DNA of 64,000 bases, taken from the NCBI GenBank assembly GCA_031002005.1, contig CM061919.1, positions 11,789,687 to 11,853,686 on the forward strand, in the 5' to 3' direction. A model generated the notes under the pieces. That model made no database searches and was not told where the DNA came from. It saw nothing but the letters and a program-made list of their open reading frames with translations. Position numbers and translations under genes: made by a program. Numbering within the stretch: the stretch's first letter is position 1; every line of letters begins with the position of its first letter. Positions 48,201 to 55,444 of this stretch are shown in pieces. The stretch comes from Vandiemenella viatica (taxonomy: Eukaryota > Arthropoda > Insecta > Orthoptera > Morabidae).

Positions 48201-49490
48201 AGAATCATCGAGGGAACTGCACCACTTTCGGTACCTGCCAGAAACTGGTAGTAACCTGTTGAAATTTACATCAGTCGCTTCGTCAACATGTCCTCTTCAC
48301 GTTTTGCGATCATACATTGCGGAAAAGTAGCCAAGAATTTAATTAAAAATACCGAAATTTGACATGACGAACAGCCGTTACATGCCGTCAACGTTGAAAA
48401 AATCAGTGACAGTCTCTTAAAATGTTAATTTAATCCTTTGTTGAAACTGCTAAATGCTTTCAGCACTGTTAAAATAACATAAAAATTATCGGTACAGGGA
48501 TCATTTCAACCTAAATAGTTTAGTTTTGTCATAGAAATCGTGGTTAGGTTGAAATACGGCCTGGACCAAGTGATAAAAAATTACGAAATTGGTGCAGTTC
48601 CCCATCATCGAAATTGGCTTTGTCGAAATTTTTCTTCTGGTCCAGCCCGCAGTTAAGCCTAACCACCTCACATTTGAGATACAATAACTTGAGAACTACG
48701 TGAGATATCAAAAAATGTTATTTCTTGTTTTGGAATTGTGGAGTTACAAGAGAATCTATCGTCAAATTATGGATCCATGGTTATCGCAGAATCCCCTTTT
48801 TATCCGCTAAAATCCTTCACAGTTTGAAGTAAGATTAATTCCTTAGGTAACTTGTTCCACTTTCTCATTCCCCTACCAACAAATGAAAACGTTCCTACTT
48901 TCTTGTCTCCCTTATGCGTTGTACTGAAACAACACTAGTACTTTTCTAAAGCTTTTTTCACATACATGCTTCCTGGTTAAGTTCACTTTACCAGTAGGAT
49001 AACTTTAATTTGACCCTTGTAATGGATCAGTTCTTCCAATTACTCCGCTGACTGGGATTAGTTTTTATATACTAAACTATAGGCTTCAGTACTAAAAAAG
49101 GTAACTGATTAATACATAGGAACCTACAAGAACTGTCCTTTTCCTGAATTATCACCACCTGAGGAGCGTGTATACAAAATTTAACAATTATTATAGGTTC
49201 CGACGTGTTAACGTGGAGCCCTAACGAAATAGTTACGGAGCAAACTTATGTAACGAATGGCACATTCAAGACTCACACAGTAATATAATTACACACAAGA
49301 CATAAGAGATATACATAAACATCTTGCAAATAAGTTATATTTGATTTCTTGTGTTCAAGAAGTCACGAAATCTCCATTAAACTATCTTCTGATCCTCACT
49401 GTATGTTAATGGGGACAGAAATACGAAGTTATATTGCGTTTAAATTCCATTACAATTCTTTAAAAGCATCATTTACTTACTTCTGACCAT
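35671..49490 (-). CDS. DNAAF11: Dynein axonemal assembly factor 11 (tilB/LRRC6), exons 1-4 of a longer gene
   Basis: CDS join on the minus strand: 49490-49481, 40823-40656, 40348-40174, 35849-35671. All junctions are GT-AG and restore the frame: exon 1 supplies MVR plus one base, exon 2 opens with the [20 protein letters not shown] region, exon 3 carries [20 protein letters not shown] and [12 protein letters not shown], exon 4 begins at [13 protein letters not shown] and contains [12 protein letters not shown] and [13 protein letters not shown]. These are the four to five N-terminal leucine-rich repeats and LRR cap of the tilB/LRRC6 family. The protein works in the cytoplasm of ciliated cells, folding and preassembling dynein arms; in insects that means chordotonal neurons and sperm. 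The later coiled-coil and C-terminal CS-like exons were not found, so either they lie in unread introns or outside the window. No stop or frameshift is present in about 190 codons. Introns of 8.7, 0.3 and 4.3 kb are filled with repeats. Confidence 0.92.
35850..36479. other. DNAAF11 intron 3 sequence with long poly-T
   Basis: Holds an ATT microsatellite at 36147-36169 running into about 53 consecutive T (36168-36220). The T run could be the A tail of a minus-strand retroelement, but no source is recognisable beside it. Confidence 0.5.
36480..36820 (+). other. Possible 3' end of a Penelope-like element
   Basis: The phrase 'ctgaagatgcttcagataat' closely followed by 'gtgaaacgcgttcgg' (36776-36815) resembles the short conserved stretch found after the endonuclease domain of Penelope-like elements. 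No endonuclease domain can be read upstream, so the call is weak. Confidence 0.3.
36905..38250 (+). pseudogene. Ty3/gypsy integrase relic in DNAAF11 intron 3
   Basis: Plus-strand pieces, antisense to DNAAF11: [20 protein letters not shown] (zinc-finger region, ligands decayed), then a missing first-Asp block, [20 protein letters not shown] (second catalytic Asp), [20 protein letters not shown] (with the usual Y-N-x-T-x-H), [15 protein letters not shown], then [10 protein letters not shown] and [13 protein letters not shown], the C-terminal integrase fold. Several stops and frameshifts exist. No long terminal repeats are obvious on either side. Confidence 0.7.
38604..38806. repeat. Near-perfect palindrome flanked by 14-bp direct repeats, plus third arm copy
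   Basis: Two perfectly complementary 22-bp arms (38650-38671 and 38675-38696) are separated by only AGC. The arm starts acaaaatcttcacaggtttg. The 78-bp segment 38618-38695 is bounded by identical 14-mers tatcatattaatgt (38604-38617 and 38696-38709). A third copy of the same 22-mer, in the left-arm orientation, lies at 38785-38806. The structure would fold into a strong hairpin in RNA or single-stranded DNA. I do not recognise it as a known element end. Confidence 0.8.
38807..40173. other. Remainder of DNAAF11 intron 3
   Basis: AT-rich. A tRNA-like phrase 'gatgtggctgagtggtaagg' at about 39810-39830 could be an old SINE head. An open minus-strand stretch at 38877-39185 has no recognisable domain. 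Confidence 0.4.
40174..40348 (-). CDS. DNAAF11: DNAAF11 exon 3
   Basis: 175 bp between acceptor 'ttattttcag' (before 40348) and donor GTAAGTGC (after 40174). It starts by completing a Glu codon and ends two bases into a Leu codon. It encodes two LRRs ([16 protein letters not shown] and [12 protein letters not shown]). Intron 2 is only 307 bp (40349-40655) and holds nothing recognisable. Confidence 0.93.
40656..40823 (-). CDS. DNAAF11: DNAAF11 exon 2
   Basis: 168 bp. It starts two bases into an Ile codon after acceptor AG (40825-40824) and ends one base into a Glu codon before GTAAGA. It encodes [29 protein letters not shown] and [12 protein letters not shown], the highly conserved N-terminal block of the family. 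An ATG at 40858-40860 would keep the frame open, but the extra residues do not match the family and the splice to the 49.4-kb exon fits better. Confidence 0.93.
40824..41286. other. Start of DNAAF11 intron 1 (3' side)
   Basis: AT-rich. 'ctatatatatctgtatatttgtt' with 'aaaaactcaagaactgctga' near 40912-40965 looks like the recurring text of a dispersed repeat, but its ends are not clear. Confidence 0.35.
41288..41360 (+). tRNA. tRNA-Arg(TCT)-like gene or pseudogene
   Basis: A 73-nt cloverleaf is possible: acceptor stem GTCCCTG/CAGGGAC with 7 perfect pairs (41288-41294 and 41353-41359) and discriminator G; anticodon loop CTTCTAA with anticodon TCT; T-arm with TTCGATC loop; and a Pol III terminator TTTT a few bases downstream. 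The D stem is poor (only two of four pairs form), and the T stem has one mismatch and one G-T pair. It matches eukaryotic tRNA-Arg(TCT) in layout. The weak D stem suggests a pseudogene or the head of a tRNA-derived repeat. Confidence 0.5.
41394..41830. repeat. GATA microsatellite and three diverged tandem units
   Basis: A short GATA/GGTA run at 41394-41419 is followed by three copies of 'atgtggaacagt.....acact' at about 41456, 41612 and 41736, each followed by 'attaataatatcaatta'-like AT-rich text. Spacing is 156 and 124 bp. It is possibly the 3' UTR repeat of the LINE fragment to the right. Confidence 0.5.
42010..42165 (-). pseudogene. LINE ORF2 extreme C-terminus
   Basis: The minus strand reads [20 protein letters not shown], then [12 protein letters not shown], the final residues of a Jockey/CR1-type ORF2, like the end of the fragment at 24.4-24.85 kb. 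Nothing upstream of the protein remains. Confidence 0.45.
42330..42600 (+). pseudogene. LINE 3' end, same family as 17.4-18.3 kb
   Basis: Plus-strand text corresponds to the last ~70 codons of the ORF at 17.5 kb (ACTGGCACTCGATTTCAGGC, coding LALDFRHKG, then a [14 protein letters not shown] segment), and then to the same 3' UTR 'agcgctccattgcaatt' with an 'aattaaattaatt' tail. It is 5'-truncated and frameshifted, and lies in DNAAF11 intron 1. Confidence 0.7.
42713..43532 (+). mobile_element. TA-flanked element with HTH/DUF4817-like transposase start, copy 2
   Basis: The same terminal inverted repeats as the element at 21516-22327 (CAGGGCGTTCGCCGG..), flanked by TA (42711-42712 and 43533-43534), in opposite orientation. 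From the likely ATG at 43008 the frame reads [20 protein letters not shown], then [30 protein letters not shown] and KSLSQLGQ, then leaves the family sequence (VSRNMFRRC) and stops at 43367. The HTH part is intact here, with full DTYVK and SKFRR segments that copy 1 has lost. The catalytic domain is deleted at a different point from copy 1. 820 bp. Confidence 0.8.
43533..45438. other. DNAAF11 intron 1, no gene supported
   Basis: A plus-strand 'ggggacctttcgattccc' near 43680-43705 and the reverse 'gtggcttggtgattaaga' near 43730 look like a decayed SINE head on the minus strand. A C run followed by an A run lies at 44552-44577. Purine-rich short repeats ('ggaagcggaag') lie near 45165-45195. No coding sequence is supported. 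Confidence 0.4.
45439..45675 (+). mobile_element. tRNA-derived SINE, main family
   Basis: Head with A box 'tgtaacggctagcg' and B box 'ggttcgaatcc' (about 45498-45508), then the family body 'ccaaattggggtttttcatg' and 'ggccatggccgaattcc', ending with 'taaagacctcgctgataaag'. A small 'cggcgcggg' insertion precedes the B box. No clear target duplication. Confidence 0.8.
45690..46480 (-). pseudogene. hAT transposase relic, BED/dimerisation type
   Basis: Minus-strand pieces in order: [20 protein letters not shown], then [20 protein letters not shown] with [10 protein letters not shown] (RNase H-like core, the L-T-A-H block), [15 protein letters not shown] (second catalytic region), then a deletion and [19 protein letters not shown] with SVASEQL, the hAT dimerisation domain where S-E-R would be typical. 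It is frameshifted and internally deleted, and lies inside DNAAF11 intron 1 just beyond a SINE. Confidence 0.7.
46481..47494. other. DNAAF11 intron 1, no gene supported
   Basis: AT-rich, with one G-rich patch at 47298-47332 ('gtgggggcggggcgccgtctcgggggcgg'-like text). Nothing else is recognisable. Confidence 0.4.
47495..47700 (+). repeat. Old, diverged copy of the main SINE family
   Basis: Order of blocks agrees with the other copies: 'ggcctcacgtttgggaggac', B box 'ggatcgaatccccgtcc', 'tccatggtttctagaatta' and 'atgccgggatggttatttca'. The head is badly decayed. Confidence 0.6.
47960..48800. repeat. Second copy of the foldback-like repeat
   Basis: It begins with 'cgtggggccgcaaactgaat' and 'ttactcgacgagacaaatcg', the plus-orientation unit seen at 3200-3260, and ends with the opposite orientation ('gagttacaagagaatc', 'ccatggttatcgcagaatcc', the complement of 3182-3215). 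Inside are more 'ggttaggttgaaat.cggcctggacca' blocks in both directions. So two loci about 45 kb apart carry the same modular inverted repeat. Confidence 0.65.
48795..48930 (-). pseudogene. LINE ORF2 C-terminal fragment
   Basis: The minus strand reads [20 protein letters not shown], then WNKLPKELI, which matches the F-L-G-K-G-V-R-D-W-N-E-L-P region of the LINE at 17.5 kb but is clearly diverged from it. Confidence 0.5.
49481..49490 (-). CDS. DNAAF11: DNAAF11 exon 1 (10 coding bases)
   Basis: ATGGTCAGAA followed by GTAAGT (49475-49480). Joined to exon 2 it gives M-V-R-I-T-E-E-L, in agreement with the known family N-terminus (Drosophila tilB starts M-V-L-I-T-E-E-L). Such a tiny coding start is easily missed by gene predictors. 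The assignment is supported by phase, donor strength, homology and the X-box upstream. Confidence 0.8.
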
Positions 49491-49582
49491 AGTCGTTTCT
49501 ATTATTTGAACAGAACTGTCGTAAAGCAATATACTTTTCGTAAGTTCACCTTTGCTTCGATACGGGTAAACACACCTTTCCA

Positions 49583-49597
49583 GGTTGCTAGGCAACC
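49583..49597. promoter_or_regulatory. RFX X-box
   Basis: GGTTGCTAGGCAACC has two 6-bp perfectly complementary half-sites (GGTTGC/GCAACC) around TAG, the form bound by RFX factors, which switch on ciliary genes across animals. It lies 93 bp upstream of the DNAAF11 ATG, the usual distance for X-boxes of ciliary genes. Confidence 0.8.
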
Positions 49598-50134
49598 TAC
49601 TTATCGCTGCACGAAGCGCGAAGGTATATCTTTGGTTTTCCTCAGAACTGATCAGCTTTGGTTTTAAAAGCTGAAGATCGTAATGAAATTAAACTATAGA
49701 CCTACATATTAGATCATAAAACATTTTTTTTATACATAGATTTTAAATTTACTGCAGCGAATGTAACGCTACTGACGAATTAATAAACAAGATAATAATT
49801 TTCATATATTTTAGTCATACCAGTTATCCTATTATTTATGTCTAAAATCTGTTTTCTCAATTATCCTATTAGGTGTTTCTAAGGAAACAAATAACCTGTT
49901 TAGAAAAACCGATGCTATTGCAGGAGGGACTAATTAATACGTTCATATAATTTGTTACTCACCTTTAGTTAAATTGCGTGATTTATCTATAGTGTCGTAA
50001 CTAAACAGTTAAACCATTCTTCCATACAACCTGCGCATGATTAAAAAAAAAATATGGTGGTATGTAATTTCGGGGTTACTAGTGCTGAGAATTTTCAAGA
50101 AAGAAGTTTTGAATGCAATCGTACGACTAATTGC
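49598..50134. other. Upstream of DNAAF11; no gene supported
   Basis: AT-rich except for the first 30 bp. No divergent reading frame is visible. Confidence 0.4.
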
Positions 50135-50520
50135 AGTGGAGCGCATGCACCGGTGCAATTTCAATAGCCATCCAGGTACCCCTTTCTTAACGTTTTTATG
50201 TTATTATCTTATCTACTTTTTGTGTTAAAATTCCTCTATCTACTTTTGCGATTTAAAAATGTTAATTTTAAATTCCTTTAGCGTTTTTGGTAAATTATTC
50301 ATCACTTCCCTTGGTAATTTATTCCAATCACTAACTCCCTTATCCACAAAACAAATTTTCCTACACCCTTATACATGAAATCGAGAGCCAGCTTGTGATA
50401 ATTGTCCTCTTTCCCCTTCCATGCTTTACTATTACTAATTCTTCGACTAATATCCTGCCAAGACCCATCATTAACATACGTTCAACACTCTCACCACCCT
50501 CCTCCTGTCTTTCCAGCAGG
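50135..50520 (-). pseudogene. LINE 3' end, same family as 17.4-18.3 kb
   Basis: On the minus strand the text starts at about 50520 with the 'ggaaagacaggaggaggg' region (DRRRMRRV in the better copy), goes through 'catggaaggggaaagagg', 'tcacaagctggctctcgatt' and the F-L-x-K-G-V-x-D-W-N-K-L-P segment, and ends with 'ggtgcatgcgctccactgca'. Frameshifts are present. The 3' UTR is slightly different and carries an extra stretch compared with the 17.4-kb copy. Confidence 0.65.
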
Positions 50521-50954
50521 TAGTTTTTACGGAATGGTGTGTTTGTAAAATTGGTAGGAAAGAAATGAATAATATTTCATGCCTTTGATTTTGTTTGTTT
50601 ATTATAATATTTCTAATTTTGCAAAACGGAGCGTTGGCCAGCAGAAACTTCAGCAGAGAGGACATCAAATTTGTTTACATTCTGAAAAGTCCCATTGGAT
50701 GACGTCACGCGGCCATAGTTAACAGCGCCCAGTTGCGGCGAATATGAAGTAGCATAAAATAGCGGGATTTCCGACAATATATCATTCGATGGCGGGAACA
50801 TTGTCATTTTGCCTCTCAAACTGATACGCCCGCACTGACAGCGTTTTACAAATGCTACAAACTAAATAATTCCAAATTACACCCTCCTCTCAAAGTCAAC
50901 TTATCATTGATTAGCCTCTAAGCCTGTCAAAAATGACAGGTCTAACGGAATGTT

Positions 50955-51749
50955 CTGATAATTCATTTCATTACAGTATTTTAACTAAATAGAATTGTTA
51001 TGAAATAAAGCTCAATGTAATTTCTCATCTCTTTTACTCGAGCAAAAAGTTCCGTTGTTAACTTGATCCAGTTTGGATTTAAACCTAACTACAATCTCCG
51101 TTTATATTGCTGCTAGGAAATCAAGGCTTCTACCACTATCCCTGTATCACATATCAATGTCATCATGCATCGTGATATAAACTTGATCCAAAATGTTTGT
51201 TGGTTCTTACATCTTTCTTATTATCTGTGATGAAGATCAATGTTTCAACGGCTGACAAAGCTTAAATGCTCCTGAAATAAATACCCCAGTGAAAGCGAAG
51301 GATGCAAAAAATAAATCTTCACAACTTACGTTATGTTACGTAATATAAGTTTTAATTGTGTTTTAGGCTGCCTAGATCGCGATCAATTTGGATCTTTCAT
51401 TCAATACAAGTAATGATTCACGATAACAAAAAACGCAACTGCTATACCAATTTAAATGAAATACATATTTTTCTTTCAGTGTTCTGGCAATTAATGTCTT
51501 AGCAATTGCTTAAGTAAACAGAATTGTTATAAAATAAAGGTTAATTAACTTCTCGTGCCTTGCGCTGTAGCAAAAGGTTTGCGTTTTAATCCTGCTCTAG
51601 GCTGCATTTCAACATAACAACATATCACGCTAAACTTGCCGCCAGAAAATAGTTCAATCATACGCATATTAATACATTTACTGTTTCGCATTTTAGTGGC
51701 AATAATGCTACGTGACATAAATCTGATCAAAAATCTTCACTTGTTCTTA
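50955..51749. repeat. ~540-bp tandem repeat (second unit opened by the Polinton)
   Basis: Unit 1 (about 50955-51495) and unit 2 (about 51496-51749, continuing at 62478-62760 beyond the Polinton) share a series of blocks in the same order: 'agaattgttat.aaataaag', 'ctg.gatcaaaaat...ttcttac', and, on the far side of the Polinton, 'cacgtaatattagttttaatt' with 'ctaggctg......gcgatca', equal to 'tacgtaatataagttttaat' and 'taggctgcctagatcgcgat' of unit 1. Units are about 70-75 percent alike by eye. No coding content is visible. Confidence 0.65.
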
Positions 51750-51789
51750 AGTAGATGGAGTTGGGGGCTGACGGCCCGTTCCCCGGGCC

Positions 51790-52640
51790 AGAAAAAGTGT
51801 AACATCAAAGGATGCCGCCTCCCCTCCTTGTAACTGATACCCTCCTCCCTCCCCACCGTGTAACTGATACCCTCCTCCCCTCCTATTCTTGTAACCTGAT
51901 ACCCCCTCCCCTACCCAATAACCTCAGTTTCCCCTCCTTGTAACCCGATCCTCTATGCAGGTGTTCCAGCGTAACCATATATCCTACCATTGACATTGAA
52001 ACCTCAGTTCCCCCTCCTTGTAACCTGATTCTCTATGCAGGTGTTCCAGTGTAACCTGATATCCTACCGTTAATCTTGATACCTCTGTTTCCCCTCCTTG
52101 TAACCTGATACTCTATGCAGGTGTTCCAATGTAATCTGATACCATTCCGTTGGCCTTGTAACCCGATACTCTATGCAGGTGTTCCAGTTTAACCTGATAC
52201 CGTACTGTTGACCTTGAAATCGATACCCTACACAGGGGTTCTGGTTTAATCTGATACCCTCCCGTTGACCTTGAAATCGATACCCCACGCAGGTGTTCCA
52301 ATGTAACGTGATATTTCCTCCAGCCTGCCTTCCCCACTAACCTCAGTTTCCCCTCCTTGTAACCTAATACCCTACCACTGACCTTGAATTCGATACCCCG
52401 CGGAGTAAACTGATATTTCCTCCCACTAAGCTCCTTGTAACCTGATACCCTGTGCAGGTGTTCCAGTGTAACCTGATACGATGGCGCCGATCTTGAAATC
52501 GAAGTCGCGGGCAGGTAGGAACCTGTTGGCATTGTACCAGTTATGTAGAGCGGGCGGGTGAACAAAAACCGGATCTCGCTACCAGGAAACGTGCGGCCGT
52601 ACTATATAAGATACCTGTCTGCGCCATTCCACCGTCATTC
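51790..52640 (+). promoter_or_regulatory. Left TIR promoter: iterated motifs and TATA box
   Basis: An array of two alternating words, 'gtaacctgatacc' and 'gcaggtgttccagtgtaac', with 'ccttgaaatcgatacc' and 'ctcagtttcccctccttgta' between them. The gcaggtgttcc word recurs with 55-80-bp spacing from 51957 to 52470. A TATA box TATATAAG lies at 52603-52610 and a TCATTC initiator-like sequence about 25 bp further on. The leader ATG is at 52689. An array of repeated sites before a TATA box suggests binding by a factor, possibly element-encoded; this is inferred. Confidence 0.6.
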
Positions 52641-52688
52641 AACTTGCAGCTCCTGAACGTTACACATCGTAGCTATCTCGCTCGCAAG

Positions 52689-53742
52689 ATGTCTTCAGGA
52701 AATATTGTGTTTAACGACGTGGGACTTCCAAGTGACTTGGTCATTGAAACTAACGACCTACTCAACACTGGTGAGTTTTTTTTTTATATATACGAGGTGA
52801 GTTTTATATATATGTATATATATATTCCCTTCTTTTTTAATTTTTTTTCTGTTCCCAGATATAAGTGATTACAAAAATTATTTATTCTCTCTTCTTGACG
52901 GTGAGTAGTTATGCATGTATTTTTTACTTTTATTTCTTTGTGGGTGTTTGCACCAATATATACCCTCTTTTGTATTTCAGACATGCCAGGCAAGCGAAGC
53001 ACGACTCCAGAGTTACCGAGTCCCAAACGGCCAAACATTACTAGCAGTAAGTGTTATGTTTTTATTATTTGAATAAATGTTTATTTCTTTCCATGTTTTT
53101 TCTGTTTCAGATTTCAGTATGGGAGATTCATGCAGTACGCCATCATCTAGGTTTGAACCCACACCGCATCAAAGGGTTATCCCGCCATCTCCAGCAAAAC
53201 TACCACAACCACCGTCACACTGGAATGGTGAGTACATAATTTAAGATAATATCAAATCTTTTTTTTTTTAATGTTTTCTTTATTTCAGAATCAATGCAAC
53301 CATCTCCCAGTCAGGCAGGAACTTGGAGTATACCTCAATCCAATTTTTTACCAACACCGCATGAATGGATTATTACATCGGCTCAAGCAATTCAGCCACC
53401 GACGCAATGGAATGGTAAGTTCATATTCTAGCGTAACGACAAACTTTGTTTTTTTTATTAGTATTTGGAAAGGTATTTATTTTTTCCTTTTCTGTTTCAG
53501 ATTCAATGCAACCCTCTCCAAGTCTGGCATGATCATGGAGTATGCCCTCTTCCAGTTACATACCCACACCGCATCAATGAGTTATTACATCATCGCAAGC
53601 AAAACATCCACCGACGCTCCTGAATGGTAAGTTCATTATTTGATACAATCATAGAGTATTCCATTGTCCAGTTTTATATCCACACCGCATCAATGGGTTA
53701 TACCACCAACTCAAGCTATACAGCCACCGACGCACCTGAATG
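52689..53742 (+). pseudogene. Left leader exons 1-7 (phase-1 modules)
   Basis: Exons: 52689-52770, 52859-52900, 52981-53046, 53111-53227, 53289-53414, 53501-53626 and a broken one at about 53640-53742. Each has a GT donor and a T-rich AG acceptor (the last lacks its acceptor), and each ends one base into a codon, so all internal exons are symmetric 1-1 and may be skipped or added freely. Exon 1 encodes MSSGNIVFNDV..., exon 3 MPGKRSTTPELPSPKRPN (basic, NLS-like). Exons 4-7 encode one ~40-residue Pro/Ser/Thr-rich module in variants: S-x-P-S...S-x-F/Y-x-P-T-P-H...P-P...N-G. Exon 6 has two TGA stops and exon 7 one TAG. Function unknown; disordered N-terminal region. Confidence 0.75.
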
Positions 53743-53824
53743 GTAAGTACATTTTTTTCTACCTACTGAATATAATTACATTATAGCATTTTCCCCCACA
53801 TTAATTTTTTTTTGTCTCTTTTAG

Positions 53825-54339
53825 GTTCTGGGTCGGTCGTAAACAGAAACGAGTCTGCGGCCAGGAGGAATGAGGCTCCTCCACCACCAATGTGGCGGCC
53901 TTGAGAGACTCCTGCTGAACACATGCCCAACGTTGCGGGACCAAGCACCGCACCTACCCGGCCTCTCACCACACCCATGCTCGCCGTGGCAGCACGAAGC
54001 CGGCAGTTTGCCGTAGCGGGACCAAGCCAACAGACGGCCGTACCTCACCGGCAGACCACTACGTCTTCCTGGCAACCAGACATAGCAGGCAGTTCTTAGC
54101 CAACACCAACAAGCAACCAAGCAGCTGCCAGCATATACACCCCGGCACTCCCAGTAGCACATAGTAATAATCGAGTAGCGTCATCCAGTCAAACAGCAAC
54201 GGGGAATAAGTTGGCAGCATCGTCCTTGGTCCTTGATGACAGGCAAAGTGCATTTAAGAGTAGAATATATTCCGGTACAATTCAAAATTCTCCAAATTAT
54301 ATTGAACCTGCTAATTTCATTAACGCTTGTTATGTGTAA
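53825..54339 (+). pseudogene. Left-arm terminal exon, P/S/T-rich with conserved tail
   Basis: Begins after a strong acceptor (tttttttgtctcttttag), in phase with the leader exons. The 170-codon frame runs to TAA (54337-54339) with two internal stops, TGA 53902-53904 and TAG 54097-54099. Most is low-complexity Ala/Pro/Ser/Thr/Gln. The last part, SSLVLDDRQSAFKSRIYSGT to PANFINACYV, resembles the beginning of the N-terminal domain that precedes polymerase B in related insect polyproteins (my recollection, tentative). It lies outside the TIR, so only the left leader can splice to it. Confidence 0.55.
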
Positions 54340-54529
54340 TTCAGGATAACGCGCGAGCACGTTAACCTGGTCTAGCACTATGTAACAAGCTGGCCTTGCC
54401 TAACCTAAATAACCTACAGTAACCTCAATTACTGCTAGGGTGTGATGGTTGATGAACATAAAATTGAGGTTAACCTCTAGAGCATCCCACTCTCGTGACA
54501 TAAAGTTATCGCTTCACATGCGCTCCCAA

Positions 54530-54835
54530 ACCACCTGCTTTCCCCACTAACCCCAGTTCCTGCTGCCTCCTGTCCTTGAAATCGATACTCTGTGCAGGTG
54601 TTCCGTTGTAGCTGATACCCCTTTGTTTTATTGTTCTTTTACTATGCCTCCCTCACTAACCCCAGTTTCGCTGCCTTCCTTCCTTGTAATCGATACCACA
54701 CGCAGGTGTTCTAGTGTAACTAATACCCACCACGCTGACCTTGAAATTGATAATCCGCGCAGGTAGAAACCTGTTGTAATGGAAACTCCCGCGCAGGTAT
54801 TCGGGCAGCCAAACTAGCGTCATTCTGCAGTCATG
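54530..54835 (+). promoter_or_regulatory. Third, internal copy of the TIR promoter motifs
   Basis: The same words return here in degraded form: 'cccactaaccccagtt', 'ccttgaaatcgatactctgt', 'gcaggtgttccgttgtagct', 'gcaggtgttctagtgtaact', 'gaccttgaaattgata' and 'cgcgcaggta', ending in 'agcgtcattctgcagtcatg', comparable to the start-site region of the TIR promoters. No clear TATA box remains. It precedes the integrase remnant, which suggests a third transcription unit driven by the same kind of promoter. Confidence 0.5.
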
Positions 54836-55380
54836 CCATGTCCAGTTGTTTTACTCAGTGTATGACCTCTACTCCTTTGATCTATAACATCAGTAGTTTT
54901 TATCCTTTGCACTCCCTGACGGTAAAGTGATGTGTGTGTGTGGTGGAGGTGCCATGCAGTTCTCTCTGAGAGCTGTCGCGACATAAAGGACACTTTTCCG
55001 TGGCACGTTGTGGTAATGAAAACTCATCATTTAGTTGGGCACTATACTCCGTGATGCCTGCATTGTCGCGTCAACTGAGACGTCTTGTTTGTAGGTAAAT
55101 TACATAATTTGGCAATTTTTTTACGTATTTTATTCATTTTTCCCAATTTTCATGAAATTTAAGGAATTAATAGAACTTTTTTGTTTTTTATTTTATAATT
55201 TTACCAAATTATGCTTCTCTCTTGCTCCATGTAATGCTCGATACTTGGTTCTATTTCTCTGACTAGTGTCTGTGTTTTTTTTCTTTTGTTCTATCCATGA
55301 CTGCATTTGTATCCAGTGCCTGTGTATGTCACCCATCTTCTTTAAACGCAGACTGCCTTCCGTGTAGGAGGAAACCGTGT
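54836..55380. other. Spacer before the integrase remnant
   Basis: A short ATG frame (54834 or 54839) stops after about a dozen codons. The rest is T-rich and intron-like, with possible donor 'gacggtaaagtg' near 54919. The integrase catalytic core expected here is missing. Confidence 0.4.
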
Positions 55381-55444
55381 AATGTTAAAGATAACTCACT
55401 ACTTTCAACAGTATGCAGTTTTATTGAGATTAGTACTCCTGCAA

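Larger units (their letters stand above)
51750..53791 (+). repeat. Left terminal inverted repeat of the Polinton
   Basis: Homology to the complement of 59383-62477 begins at the first base and ends at about 53791, just past 'ctacctact.aatataatta' and 'ttatagcattt'. It includes promoter repeats, TATA box, leader exons 1-7 and their introns. Differences between the arms are many small substitutions plus larger indels (a mariner and an exon-2 deletion on the right, a lost acceptor/exon start on the left). Confidence 0.85.

Noticed and set aside
52070..52565. 150-codon minus-strand frame with repeated HRVSGYK/GYRFQGQ peptides
   Set aside because: It is the translation of the iterated promoter words in the Polinton TIR; the peptide repeat follows from the DNA repeat, and its strand opposes the gene.
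52790..52803. Apparent mariner end ('cgaggtgagt') in intron 1 of the left Polinton arm
   Set aside because: The text is better explained as a local duplication of the donor region 'ggtgagtttt...tatatata'; no TA-bounded remnant or other mariner sequence is present.
53781..54378. Minus-strand frames over the left terminal exon
   Set aside because: Antisense shadows; the plus-strand frame has a correct acceptor, phase and stop position.
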